From Tomocerus qinae (lineage: Eukaryota; Arthropoda; Collembola; Entomobryomorpha; Tomoceridae), in NCBI GenBank assembly GCA_020055645.1, contig CM034549.1:8769501-8833500 (forward strand): a stretch of 64,000 nt of DNA. Reading direction: 5' to 3'. Position numbers and translations under genes: made by a program. Positions 24,670 to 38,821 of this stretch are shown here, one piece after another (the stretch's first letter is position 1; the number at the start of each line of letters is the position of its first letter). Below the pieces are notes generated by a model. The model was not told where the DNA came from and did no database searches. It saw only the letters and a list, made by a program, of their open reading frames with translations.

Positions 24670-27242
24670 CATAGGTTTAAATTAGCTTTTCGATCTAGTG
24701 TTATCATTTTTCAATTTGACTTGTATAACAAATTATTGATAAGGGATATCTTTAAATCCTTTTGCATTATTCTATTGAAAATTCAAATTAGATGAAGAAA
24801 TTGTGGGGTAAAGAATTATCACATGATATAATCACATATTTCATATAAAATAATGAGTTTTGATCTTTGTAATCTTATTAAGTCACCCCGTGATGATGTA
24901 TCCCCTATGAAGCTATATTAAATACCATTTTATGAAATGATTCGCTGAGTATGTTAAAAAACTAAAAAAAGTTGTTAAAAATTTCAGCAAAATATCCATG
25001 TAAAAATAATTAGATTAGGAAGCTAAGCTACTATATTACAAATGATAACTCAATTATCACGTTTTTTTGATTTTCTTTTGTCATCGAAGAGATCTATAAA
25101 GACTGTGACGCATGACGATGTGATGTAAACTGTAAAGATTAAAGTTGAGTTAAGAATTTCAAATGGATGGCTAAAGTGCTTATTGATTGCCACTATTATG
25201 AATATGACGGTGATAATGTTCCAAAAACTTTAATCTGAATGCATAACGACAGTCCCTGAAAGATCACAATGAAAATTTAATGCTACTTCACAGCTTTTTT
25301 ATCGTTATAGTATAGTCAAAAATATTTGTAGTAAAGCTTTTTACCGTTTATCATTACTACACCTTTAAAAGGCAAATACTGCAATTAATTATTAATACTA
25401 ATAAACAAAGGAAACATTTCATACCATTTTATTACAATTTATATTAGCATGACACATTCATGACATTCACGTCCCATAACAAAAAATTCAATTCTCATAA
25501 TAATATTCACAACAGCCGACTGATAATAATGATATATAATGCTGATTAAATATAAAGCTTTAAATTATTAAATAAGTTAAATAAATAATTGACTTAAATC
25601 ATGATACACAACAAAAAACATATTTGTGGATTGTGTGTAGACATGAACAAGAGAGGAAACAAAATGCGATTTTTAAATGATGTACCACCTATAAAAATTC
25701 AATAAATACAATTTCGGCAATTTACAAATAAAAAACATACATTTAGTCAAAATCTAGCGATTGTCTTCTGCCGTTACCGATATGGAAATCAATTGTGTGT
25801 GTGAAATGTGAAAATCAATTAAAGTGTTGCTCCTTTAGAACAACACTAATTTTAACAACCAAAAATACCTTCTAGAACTATTCCAATAGTCAGTTTGTGA
25901 CTAAATGCATATTACAAATTTTAATTGCAAAGATTATATAAAGAGGATTCATATTTCATGACATGACTATAAATGATCAGACAACCTCAATTCAAATTCA
26001 CCGAATAATTTAGGTACACATACCATGCAACAATAAAGTACACCAATTTATTCTGATTATTTATAGCTTTTGACTGTGCTTAGCCTAACTAATGTATTCG
26101 TAAGTAAATTCTATCTCTATACCTTGGAATACTGCACATCTATAGATAATTACATTTAGGATACAACTGCAATAGAATACGGGGGGAATACAATATAATT
26201 TAACACATCCATTGACGTACTACTCTAATATCTATATCTATTCACTGACATAATTATGTCGTTGCTTCATTCATTATCAAAAGTTCTATTTTCTCTCTGG
26301 ATTATTCGGATTGTATTTTGGAAATAGTTATCATCCGCATTTGGCTCTATCTCCGTAATTATATTCATAATTATTATACATATTAGCTAATTCAGATGAA
26401 AATTGTCATAAGAGAAAATAATACATTGACAATTATCTGAGTTTGCTATTTAATAATAATTTATGTTAAACTGTGAAGTTTTTCATTATCTTGATTTGGC
26501 TAAAACCAAAGCTTCCCATTTTTTAATTGTTTTTCAATACTTAGTGATCGTGAATATCTGTCGGTGAGGTGGGACAGTTCATGTGTCCAGAATAATAGAG
26601 AGTGGGAAGATTTTGGCTTCTTCCAATTTTGATGTTACAGGAATTTCCTATAACGTTGGTAAATAGTTACTTACAAACATTTTTTTAGCAATAATGTAAT
26701 CCATATTTATCTTTGGTAACATTTTGTTCGCCCTGGGTACTAAAAATCAACGATAAACGAAAACTTGCAAGCATTTATCATTTTCCCTTGTAAAATTATC
26801 AATAAAGTATAAATGAATGGTCGTAGACAAATATGTCCTTAATAAATTACCACACAAACTCCATTATATTGACCTGCAAGAAGTACCATAATAACACGAA
26901 AACGTAAGCGTTCAGCATTTGACCTTCCGGTCAACAACATTCTTGGCTTCATTTTTTGCATCTATGGTATATCCGATTCTATATTTCGATAACGCGGGTT
27001 AGGCACTATACAAAGGTAGTAAGAAATTTGTGCTGTCTTGTCGTATTGGGAATGGGATGTTGAACTGAATATTTCTTATTACTTATTGAGATAACTGTTT
27101 GAATTTTAGTTGATGCAGATGCACTTACGGCACTGCTCTGAAGAGTATTGCAGTAATTATTACATATTTAGGTATATGAACATTAACACTCACGAAGTTA
27201 AATACACATTCAACAGTTAGGCTACTTCTGCAGAGTCTATTT
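24670..27242. other. Convergent intergenic region between METTL13 and ATP13A1
   Basis: This holds the 3' UTRs of two genes facing each other. The first clear AATAAA on the plus strand after METTL13 is at about 25,400, roughly 730 nt past the stop; nearer variants may be used instead. No clear minus-strand signal was assigned for ATP13A1. There is no coding sequence and no repeat of note. Confidence 0.5.
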
Positions 27243-30200
27243 CTACTTGACTCGCAGTCGTCCCTCACCGAAAAGCCACATACAAAGTCGATCAATTGTA
27301 AAAGCTGTCAGCATGTCTCCTACGAAGCACATCAGCATCGTTTTCTGGAGCTGAAACAACAAATAATATAAAGGAAAACATTCAAAATAAACCTTTACAA
27401 GTTATGAATCATTATGAATATTTAATTACCTCCTGAGGAATAGGTACAACTTCAAATTGATCACAGAGATCGGGTACAAATCGCGTTACAAGCGCCACAA
27501 TGGCGCAGAACGACATCACAACACTGTAGAAAAACGGTCGGTTCTCACTGATACTTTCCATGAACGGATGGCCCTACATGTAAAGAAAACACAATTATAT
27601 TTATACATTCGTCACACCTTTAAATGGAAAATATACAGAAAATATTATTATATCTTGCAATTGGCATACCCTGTAGTTTACAAAGAATGTAGTAACTTGA
27701 AGCGCTAGGGAAATGATGTAAACTGTAGAATTGAGTAAATTGGGTTCGAATTTCTTCTCTAAATCAACCTTTGGTGGTCTGTTAATATAAATTAATTTCT
27801 GTATGTCACTTTGAACTCGAATTGATATAAAGACACCTAAATTCATTCAATCTTACCGATCTTCAGGAGCATACTCTAACGATTGACGCACAAGATAAAC
27901 CATCACTACAAAGTGGCAGCAGAATTGCAGTAAAACTGTGAGTAACGTGTACGCATTGAATATATTTGGAAGTGGTCTTTTCTTTGATAAGAATTTTAGG
28001 GGCTGTTAAAAAATAAATGTAGTTAATATAGCATTTCATCGGGTGCACATTCAAGAGTAAAAAATATTGCGATTGCTAAAACATTTTACTTTAGAGTGTG
28101 AGATGAAGAAAAAGCAAGCAGCCAAGAGGAGACCGTGGAAAGTGGCTTGAGAATCACTGAGTTTAATTCCATCCAAGTATAAAACGGACTGACTATATGC
28201 TAGCACAAGGGCGTTCAACGCCAAAATCTTGAACATTTGCAAAGTCGTTACTAATGTGCAACGACCCTGTTTAACAACGTGACAAACTAGAAACAATTTG
28301 TAGTAATTTGTTAGTACAAAAGTAAATTACATAAATAAACATATCATTCTTAATTGAAAATTAGGTAATAAAAGTTCTGTTGTGTATTAGTATATGAAAA
28401 ATAAAATAATATGAACTGCAAAATACTTACTACACTCAATAGATGACATTTTGGATGAAAATGGTGCAGCAATAGAAGCATCTCCTAATTTGACGACTTG
28501 AGCTCTTTCTTCTTCCTCCAGTTCCTTCATCATTTTTGCCAACTGCCGTTCCATCGAAGTCTCTCCTCTTCCAGTTGGACTTCCAGCATTAAGACCCCCA
28601 GGTCTTCTAGAAGCTCTTGAAGTGGCTCCGGTTGGTCTACTGGGGCCAGAATTTTGTACAGTCACAGCTCGATCATTAGAAGCGGACGCAGCACTGGCAT
28701 TTGGCTTAGATGCGTTCATCTTTCGTTGCTGTAGTTCGGCCAGTAATTTTTGCTTCTTTTCCACCCATTCAGGACAACTGGAGAGGATGGCAACACCTAC
28801 GTGTGCGTGTTTTAGGGCTCCAACATCGTTTGTCCCATCTCCACACATGAGAGTGAAGTAACCTTCGGATTTGATACCATTGATAACCCATTCCTTCTGC
28901 TTGGGCGCCATTCTCGCGTATATTGCAATGTGAGGCAGCAAAGGAGTTAAATACTTCACGAGATCTTTCTCCTGGTATGTCAAAATTCTGGATAGCCCAT
29001 CACCAGTCATGCATAGGTCATAAGATGACACTAAAGTTCTGTAATCAAACATACAAAAGTATTTATTAGTAACACACTGTGAATCACTGCACTTATTAGT
29101 CAGTTAAGTTTAAACTAATTTTTAAATTACGATACTAATTTCAATCTCATAATCCCCAGAAATTGAAAGTGGAAAAGCTTTTATTTGACATCACAATTAA
29201 TTAACTATAATGAATATTCAAAATACTTTCTGTCAGTTGTCTCCAGAGGAAGACTAGTTTCTCCATCAATGGATTCCCAATAGAGCGAGTCTGGATTGAA
29301 AACCAAAATGCATTCTTTATAAGCCATTTTTAACTGTTTAGCTACATGGCAAGCTGTGAGAGCATTATCGCCGGTAATCATTACAGCCTGCAAATATATA
29401 GACAATTATTATTGATTGGCATTTACCAAACTAAATTTGAATCAGCCCTTTTTTCAGAATTTTATCCGAATGGGTATATAGGTATTATAGAATAAATACC
29501 TTGTGAGAAGAATGAAGAATTTCTTGAATGACAGCTTTAGAGTCTGGCTTCAATGGGCAGGAAACGATAATAAATCCTTGGAAATTTAACTCAGATTCAA
29601 TCTCATCTCTGGTCAGCTGTCTCACATCTTGATGACTAAGGCGACCCAATTTTTTCACCCCCAAAGCCAACACACGGGCTCCTCGACGCGTGAAGGATAA
29701 GTATGTGTTATCATAATCAGGTGGCAATTGAGCGAACTAAAACAGTTAAAATTATTTTCACCATTTTCTTACCTAATTTTGTATTGAATAAGTATAAAAT
29801 ATAATATAAAATTATGTTAATACAATTTTACCATAGTTCTCATAACTTCTGGTGCTCCCTTGACAGCTGCGAAGTACTCATTTTGAAGACCATCCGTATA
29901 ACCAGCAACGGCAGACATCCGTTTCAATGCAGAATTGAAGTGAAAACGATGGAAAATTTTAATTCCTTTTAAGCCTTGACTATTGGTTTTCTTAGGGACG
30001 ACCACATCTTTATTCAAATCCCATTCAATCCATTTCAGTGTCACTTTTTCCAAAGGATCCCCTACAACTGTCCCGTCTTCTAAGGTCACCAAAGAGTGAC
30101 AAGCTGCCAAGGTCTGAATTGTTTCGACAGATAAGCTTGAGAGAGGTTCAGGTTTGGATCCTAATAAAATTGTAAAATTTTAAAGTGTGTCTGTGATATA

Positions 30201-32539
30201 GAAATAATGCCTTCTCTAACAATGCTTCATTTGAAAAATGGCAACTTAAAACTTTTATACAATTGATTACTGATTTAAGTACAATAAACAAACCTTTTCC
30301 TTTAACTGCAACACCCTCAATCACTAGATTATCTGATGTCAAAGTTCCCGTCTTATCAAAGCAACAAATCTCCGTTTTTCCAGCAAAAGGAATCCTGAAC
30401 GGTTCTGTACAGTAAACTCCTAGCTTTGAGAGTGACAATACCGACGAGTTCACAGCCAACGACAACTCTATCGGTAATTCAGGAGGAACGACTGATGTTA
30501 AGATTAACGTACACTCCAAAAACAGTTTATATCTGTTGCGTTCTGGGTCCTCCGTTCCTAATTAATTTTAAAACACAAATTAACAACATAAACCACAATT
30601 TTGATTTATATTTTCCCCAAAATGTGATAGGGTACTATTCTTGGTTTTGTTATACTTACCTTTGATCCAGACGTACGCCGCTGCAGCGATGGCAAAGATT
30701 AAAAGAAACATGATGAAAGCGAATGTTTCCAAATTATTAGCTGTGACTCTTTTCACACCGTACATTATGGTACGAAGCAGTTTTCCTTGAGACGTAGAAA
30801 ATCCAGTGCGAAGGACATAGCAAATGCATCCATTATCCGGAGCTCGTAAAGCGGTCGTTGATTTTGATGGAGGAGTGTGCTGAACCATTTTAGTTCCTCC
30901 AAACAAAATTCTAAGTTTTCCATCTGTATCCAAATCCAATTGACGATCCTCTCCGCTTAAATTATCACAAAATTCTGATTCTATGGGTTCCTTCATTTGT
31001 GGTACAGACTCGCCAGTTAACATACTTTCATCGACAATACAAGGGCCACGTAATAGGAGCATATCGCAAGGTATTAAGTCATCTCCACTAGATCGACCGA
31101 CAGAAACTAAATCGCCAGGCAAAAGTTCGTCACTGCATATGGCTCTCCACTTACGGTTTCGATAGACTTGTATATTGTAAGCCTTGTTGCCCATATTGCG
31201 AATTTCAGACATGTTTCGGAGCTGCTGTTGAACTAATGTACACTCAAATACGACAAGCATGAAGAGAGTGAATACAGAGTACATCCAATATTCATCTAAG
31301 CACCATAATAAAACGCAGAATACCTAAAAATAAAAAATATCCAATATTTTCACTATTTACTGCCAATCATAATCATAATATTTTAAAGATCGCAAAGACT
31401 TAATGATCTTACTTGAAATACGAAAAATGGAGCAGTTGCTCTTTCGATAAAAAATTCTTGAAATGATGGAATTCGCATAGTTGTTCTAAAATACGCACGT
31501 AAAGTTGCATTTTAGAATTAATTTTTCAAAAATGGGACAAAATACAAAAAGGCCTTAAGATAGATTTTAGGTTTTCTTACTTGTTTCCGCCAAATTTTCT
31601 GACCGACTTAAAAATTTCGACGTCATCCTGATAACCTTTATGACTGAGATAAGTCTTTAAACAATGTCGAACAGGGAAATCAATTGCTTGGAATGACTTG
31701 GATTCAAAGTCCCATTCGTATTTAGATTCTTGGAAAACCAACCAAACTACCCAGTCGGAATTATCCTTCATAACAAAGAGCAGTAAGTTGAATATAGTGT
31801 TCACAGATGAATTCAAATTATTTTAAATTAAATTACGCTTACAAAATACAAGTAAAAAATTAAATGAAAAAAATAAAAACGGACAGTCTCCAGTTTTTGT
31901 GGCTTACCTTTGCTCTGTAAATTCTCACCATCTCAGCCGATCCATTAGTAGGAGTTGGTACAACTTTGGCTAAAGTGGCTTTTAGTGGGTCAATTTCCTG
32001 TAATTCAATAAACAGGTTTAGTTTACTACTACATTAGATTATTGATCATTGTATAACGATAATTTATTAGCCACAACTTCATAAAACAATTTATAGTACT
32101 TTTAATAAAGATATACATTAACCAGCTTGCTAGTTACAAGCTTAAGAAACTTACAAGTGTGGACATTAATAAAAGCAAGGTCAATCTCAAAAAGAATTGC
32201 AAAACTAAATAAATAATTGGAGCAAAGTATTCAGGTCTTAGAGCTATGTAAACCAAAAATAAATTGAAACGATTAACTCACCGGATTGCATGTTAAGTAT
32301 GACTTGATGTGAACAGACCAATGACAAGCCAGGTAAACGAGAGTTTGAATAACAGCAATGACAGCCAACCCAATCATACCGGCTTCAAAAGCTGTATCTG
32401 GGGAAAGCCAAGATCCCCAAACAACAGCCCAAATTCCATACAATGCAATAAACGGATAAACATATCCATGTAATAGTATCATTCGAGGATTATAAAGTGA
32501 GATGCTCTCAACGAGCTCCTCTGTATTTGACGACGACAT
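27243..32539 (-). CDS. ATP13A1: ATP13A1, P5A-type ATPase (ER transmembrane helix dislocase)
   Basis: Fifteen exons, right to left: 32539-32282, 31997-31908, 31765-31581, 31485-31413, 31323-30660, 30557-30294, 30160-29832, 29736-29500, 29387-29227, 29038-28431, 28286-28090, 28002-27857, 27778-27670, 27573-27430, 27350-27243. All phases agree and give 1190 residues (human about 1204). Landmarks are HWSVH in the N-terminal hairpin, TGESVPQMK (actuator loop), VVPPELPIE in the membrane domain near residue 450, the phosphorylated Asp in [10 protein letters not shown] near 490, [12 protein letters not shown], and [16 protein letters not shown]5A ATPases extract mis-inserted or mistargeted transmembrane helices from the ER membrane. 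The ATG before SSSNTEEL is used because the upstream continuation of the frame has no ATG. The cytosolic insert after VEKKQKLL is Ser/Ala-rich and divergent, as in other animals. It appears intact. Confidence 0.97.
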
Positions 32540-33465
32540 CTTAAGACAAATCAGCAAAGGTTCCGCAGACAGTAATTCCAAAAAATCGCGATCAAAACAG
32601 CAAAAGTATAAAGCTATGGGTAATACAAGAAAAACATAATAAGTATAATAAATAACAGGAGTACAATCCAACCCAAGTCCTATTAATTATCACGTTCAAG
32701 TAAAAGCTATTTTCATTATTATCAATAATTGTTATAAAGTGCTATTAATGTTTTTAATAATGTACCCCAAAGCATACCTCCATGTACTAAATTTAACACG
32801 TGAAGGTATACGTTGGGATACATTATTGAAAACATTAATGGTATTCAATTTTTACTCATCTCCACAACGTAAACGCAAACCCAATTATTATAAATATGAA
32901 AATGCAATACAACTTTAAACTAAGGGAGCTATTGCCCAAGTTAGACAATTACTGCTACCTTGATATAAGCAACAGTTGCCACTTTTAGCTACAGTAGACA
33001 GTCAATTTCTCCTTTAGCTTCGCTGTCTAATTAATATTTAATGGAACTGTCTTTTCAATTACTGGGGCTGAATATAAACACGAACACGCAACTCAGTGCT
33101 TAAAAAATTTAAACAGCCTATCTATTTGGTTTAATACAGTTATACCAGTTAGAAATCTCAAAATCTATCACTATTAATGCACACCGACCACATTACTATG
33201 TTGGTCTTGTCTTGTGTTATAAGTTTGTAGTCCACTTACTTACTACTGTACTCTATCACATACAAGTTACAAGACTATAGAGAAAGTCAACTTGAGACAA
33301 TGCCAATGCATAATGGAAACTTAGTGCTTCATAATAAACGGAGATCTCGTGTTTAGGGGGAAAAATGTTTAGGGATTTGCATTTGGATTGGAGCATTTGC
33401 CGTAACAGCTATTCTAAATAATTTCATTAATAAATAATAGCTTCAGTCTTCACTGTTTACTCACT
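32540..33465. other. 5' flank of ATP13A1
   Basis: No coding sequence beyond the start codon is supported. It holds the ATP13A1 5' UTR and possibly its promoter, plus the inverted repeat listed separately. Whether an untranslated exon lies further right could not be decided. Confidence 0.4.
32744..32839. repeat. 96-bp inverted repeat, MITE-like
   Basis: A 36-bp left arm (32744-32779, beginning ATTAATGTTTTTAATAATG) and a 36-bp right arm (32804-32839) are near-perfect inverted copies with a 24-nt loop. The ends are ATTAATG and CATTAAT. It is too short to encode anything and could be a tiny foldback element. It lies about 200 bp upstream of the ATP13A1 start codon. Confidence 0.75.
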
Positions 33466-35023
33466 TTACGCCTTTTTGGTAGTCTTCTTTAGCAGAGTGG
33501 CAGATTGATAGATATTATGAAATACATCCTTTATGGTTGACTTCGTTAGTGCATTACTTTGAGTCAATTCCTAAGGAAAAAATGAAACCCAATACAATAT
33601 TATTTCATTGAACATGATTATCTTTACATTTATCCTACAATAATAGTCCGATCAGTTCAGTAGCGCAAAACAAAAGGTTTATATATTTCACACAGCACCA
33701 ATAAAATTTGGAATTGCCTAAATTAATATACCACTAGAACAATATTTGTTCATTTAACTGTTGCTCTTATGTAATACAACACGACTGATGATTAGAAGGT
33801 GAATTAAAGTGATGATGTTAGATATCAGTAGAACATAGAAAATCTAGAAAACGGAATACAATTGTAATAACTGAAATGAAAATTGTTTTGACCAAAACAA
33901 GCATTTTTGTAACATTATGATAACGAGAATCTCTATTTCTCGGTAACAAGTCTATACTACATTTACTCCAGATATTTAAATACTCCTCCGAGTTCCTCAA
34001 TTTATTTGTAAGATGTTAAATGTTCACTTCTACTGGGTATTTAAAAACAATGACCTAATAGTGTACTGTACTATCCTTCATATTTCATATACTGCATGCA
34101 CTGCCTGTTGCAATTCTCTAACATTTCTCCTCTCCCTTTAATTTGGATATTTTACTCCGCCCTGACACCATGCAGTATGTCAGTAGTTGATAAGGTAAAC
34201 TATTGCAAATAGTCGGATACTGGTCGGATACCAATGATACCATTTTATTATTATATTATAATATTGTCGATTTGTTGCTCCTGAATAATGAATGATTGTA
34301 ATTGCGCATTACCCAGGAGCATGATTGACAACTAATATTTTTAACTATATCGATAAGTAGCATTAAAATACCGTAAAATGGCCAGGAAATAGGAAAATCT
34401 CTTCACAGTTAGGTAGACGAGCAAACAAGACATAGACGGACTTCGGCAAAACGTGGTAGCCAAGGACAGTATGTATTATGTATGACTATTTTGACTATAT
34501 TGACATTGATAACAGGTTACAGGAGAAGCAGATATTGAAACCATATAGGGAGTAGGGACGAATCGATTAGTGGCAAGCACAATGACTGGAGGACAAAACC
34601 GAAACCTAGATTTATACAAAAAATAAATTACATCAGACAATCACACTTCTGACAGCTGATGAAGGCTAAAGGCAACATTATTGTTTGATGTTTGAATCTT
34701 TTCATTTTTATTTTCCTTTTTTTTTAATTTTTACTAAGTCTGAAATTAAAACTTTCTTCGGACATCGGATAACCGATAACACAACAAAAAAATCCGAATT
34801 ATATTGATTTTTTCCTTATCAAGTGTCTTGTCACTACTCACTAGTAAGGCAATGGCAATACTATACTTTATAATTTTATAATACGGCTATTCTTGCTTAC
34901 AAAACTTCAAACTTCACCACTTTAATTAAGGCTTACCGAACTGACTGATTTTCGACGTTGTTCGTCTGTTGCAGTTACAGCTGTTGGTCTTGGACATTTG
35001 TCCGTCGTTTTGTCATTTTTGAT
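33466..35023 (-). CDS. Small unidentified gene, last two coding exons (partial)
   Basis: Exon 35023-34937 (87 nt) follows TTTCTAG and ends TTCG|GTAAGCC. Exon 33570-33466 (105 nt) follows TTTTTCCTTAG and ends in TAA. Both are phase 0 and open throughout, joining as ...QRRKSVSS to ELTQSNALTKS and a C-terminal helix-like DVFHNIYQSATLLKKTTKKA. Neither contains an in-frame ATG, so at least one more coding exon lies upstream (to the right). A possible but broken candidate is at 37,240-37,456. The visible 63 residues are basic, Ser/Thr-rich and end in a lysine cluster; there are no membrane segments. The family is not recognised. The 1.37-kb intron between the exons holds nothing identifiable. Confidence 0.5.
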
Positions 35024-38000
35024 CTAGAAAGACAAGAAACCCAAGGAATGTTAGAAATTAAAGTTTAATAAATATACCCCTTTAATAAATTTAATACTAC
35101 TAACCACACTAACCAGCAAATTTTAAGTGTCCTGTCCAGCCAGTCTTTCAGCCACACTTATGACTTACACTTACACCTTACACGACACGACAATCTTCAG
35201 AGACGAACTGAAAATCAAAGATTACCACAATCAACATCACCGACACATCCACCGCCTGTTCTCTTCACCTCGTCATCTCTCTCAATAGGACCAACCAATC
35301 AAATCTGTAATTCCGATTTTTAATTTCACGTTACAATGAAGCCCTCACATGAGTCACATGATAGTATGCTTACCCGACAGTCATTACAAGACATCCAGTC
35401 GCTATTTTGTACAAAAGACCAAAATTAAAAAAATTAAAGCTCTTACCCTAAGAATTCACACACAAATCGCGATTTTAAGCCTCAAAACTATGAAATGTTT
35501 TTAACATTTTTTCTAATTTTTATTTCTCTTTCGCTTAATTTACAGGTTAAAAATAATACTTAAGTTTCCACTTCACTTCCCTTACATGTGACTAATCAAA
35601 TATGAAAATTTTAAATAAATATTTAATTAGTATAAGTATGAAGTATAAAGCATGCAAGAAGTATAACCATCGTATTAAACATTAACTATAGTATAATCGT
35701 AAAGTGGAACATGCACAGTGAATAATTCCGTATGCTTGTATGTGGCCATGAGCAGGCACGTAATCAGAAATTTGGTCGGAAGCAGGCAGTACATTCTTTA
35801 TAGGTAGGTACTAGGTAGGTAGGTATTTATTTGTGCTTCTCGAAAATACATTCATTACACAAGAAAAAAGCAAATTTAAATATCGAAAAAAACATATTTC
35901 CTGATTTTCACTATAAATTAGAACTAAATAGTTACGGCATTGTCAAATTCATGTACATTCTTTATGTAAAAGTCGTTTTTGAAATTTCTGATCCGACGCA
36001 TGCATCTACTTACATTTCAAAACAGCTTTTACTTATTGCAACATTTTTTTCTATAATATTATGTTTATATAAAAATTCATTGCTGTGCTACTGGTATTGG
36101 TAAATTGGTATTGCATTTTATATTCGCTATGGAACAACATAATTTGTGGCTCTGATTTTTAGGTGCAGCACTGATGAATTTTTATACCAAGTTTTATGCA
36201 AATCAGTTCAGTAATTTTCGGGACATTTTACTGTAATAATTTTTAATTTTGATTTTAGTTGTCATATTTAAATACCTACTACTAAATAATTATTTGGGCG
36301 AACTTTTTTGCTTTGACTGCTTTGATTCTTTGTATCACTATTTTATTGACAGATGATAAAAAATAACAATCAAATTTTTGGTTGTAATTTTTTTTAAATG
36401 CCGTTTTTTGTTCGAGGAAGCAAACTTATAATATATTAATTTTGGTTCAAATCAATTCATAAGTTACCAAGATTAGGATAAGATGAGTTTGCCTTCATTT
36501 TGAGAGTCGCGATGATAATAAATATGTCTGATTCGACTTCGAGAAAAATTGTGTTGGCTGTCGGGTCACTTCGAGCACCCCACAGTTAAACTCATTGGGC
36601 ATTTTTAAACTTGTATAATTTTTTAGATTATCAAAATAAAAATATCAACATCAGTCAGACAAAAAATAAAATATCGAACAGCGAACAAAATGATGAACTT
36701 TTATGTTTACGTTTATGGTTAGTCATCGACTGATGTGACGAGAGTGACGACTCTGACAACAGTTGCGACAAAAATTCAAGTCTTGTCATCAGCAGTTCAT
36801 CATTCATTCAACTCTTTCTTATTAGTTCTTATTTCATTTTATTAGTCTTTTGTGTCAGACAAAATTGGCTTTCAACTTTGTCATTCGTCATAACCTTCAA
36901 CCTTCGATTGTCGCCAGGTAAGGTGAAACTGGGGAAAGTTTGAATGAAGGTGTTTTAAATTCCTTTCTCTCATCTGTCATCCTTCAGTCCTCCCTCGGAT
37001 ACTTAGCTATTTTTATTATATTGTAATTATATTTAATTTATTCAAATATTGTTTATCAACAAATATTCCAATTACAAATATTTTCAAATTCCAAATGGAC
37101 TAAGAAAGATACACAATACAATCACAATACACACTGTCAACTGTACTGTGTGTGACATACCAGATCACACCGTGCACATGTGGATGGTTTTGCATGACAT
37201 TGACTGTAATGTAAACTTTCCATTTGACAGTAAGGTAAAAAATTGATCCACTTTTTTTGGGTTGGACAGGTTGGACTGTTGACTGTTGGCCTTCAAAATC
37301 GACAAAGAAACCCGTCTTTGGTTTAGTTTTAATCTTCAATCTTTTGCATCATCGCATCAATTTCATTGTCAATAATCAAAACTGTGGACTAAGGTGTAAA
37401 GGGAATCCAAAATCCCCTAAATTATTATGATAACTTGCAACAGGTGAAAACGACATAATGGGAGCAAGAAAAGAAAAGGAAGTCCAGCATTTCTTCAACA
37501 CATCAACTCGGTCGGGCATGAAATGAACAGACAAGAGTAAAAGTTGAAAGACAGGTTAACCAACAATTTATAACATATCTACAATTTATCCGTAGTACAG
37601 ATTTTATTTGAATTTTTTACTTCATGTGACATGATTTTAACATGACATGTCTCAAAATACTACTATCTATTAAAGTCAGGATCTATGTTGTATGTATCTA
37701 ATCTATGGGATCCGGGACAGTGACATATCAAAAACCTGAAGAGATGTGAAAAGAATCAAGTTAAAATACTCTCACACAAGTCGTGTGCTAATTCTACTAA
37801 TATTTAGCATGGGGGAACTGGGGATTATTATGGAGAAAATAATATAAATGTTTTAGTAACAACTGTTTGTCGCCCTTACATTTTTGACTTGAGAATAAAC
37901 GTAGTTTAAGTGCGTTGGAGTTGGAGGCTTCGAGAAATAAGAATTATTATGGCCCACAGACAAGAATAACGCACTTGTTTACATTTTTCCGACTTTGCTC

Positions 38001-38821
38001 TTTTTGTCAGAAGTCAGAACCCTAACGCTCGAACATGTATATGCAAATTGCGAGATAGTATGCAATGTTTAAATCACTAAAATACACCCTTGCTGCGAAT
38101 TTGATAGAGTATATATTTTAATGCAAAACACTCACTAGTTGAGCTTCGCAAAGCTTTGTCTCGATATTTTAATGAAAATGTAAAATTCACCAACCTTTTA
38201 AACCTAAATGTAATTAAGTATCTGGGTAGCTACTTTATATAGCTATCCTTATAATCCTTACCCTACAACAACCCTGGATAAACTATGTGTGCCAAGTGCC
38301 AACCTCATGCACAAGTCGGCATTCAGTATTGTATTGATTACAGTACTTTTATACACTAAATATTATCTATTGTATTATCGCATGCGATACAAGTGATAGT
38401 TAGTAAACTAAAAACACTAAAAAATAGGTCTTTAGTAGTGTTCGTTGTGTTAGTGTTTTCACTTTTAAATCAATAGATTTGTTTTTTTCTTCAAAATATC
38501 TATGAAGGGGATTTTCTAATGTTTTATTTATGGAAAATACTCTACGTAAAGATAACAGATTCTTTTGTATGATAATCGTTACATTGCATATAAAGGTATC
38601 TATTTTAAATTCTTGTTTAGATAGCCGGATGTCATCAAGGACATCACAAAGAAGGAAAGCCAACTTTAACACACTTGTGTAGTAGAAGACTGAATAATAT
38701 CAATATCAGATACGTGTATGTACATTTACATAAACAGTGCCTAGTCATTTTGAAGTCAAATCGAATGCAACTCAACTCCGAAATCGTATTATTCTAATGC
38801 TGTTTCTGCATACGTAATTTT
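35024..38821. other. Mostly non-coding; one repeat fragment and a possible exon
   Basis: At 35754-35790 GGCACGTAATCAGAAATTTG repeats the left end of the element at 58427. A short (TAGG)n run occurs near 35,805-35,825. On the minus strand at 37,456-37,240 a peptide-like pattern is spread over two frames (see findings). The other ORFs here look like chance. No promoter could be assigned. Confidence 0.4.

Noticed and set aside
32540-32671. N-terminal extension of ATP13A1 (IALYFCCFDRDFLELL...)
   Set aside because: The frame is open but has no ATG upstream of MSSSNTEEL, and family members start near this point.
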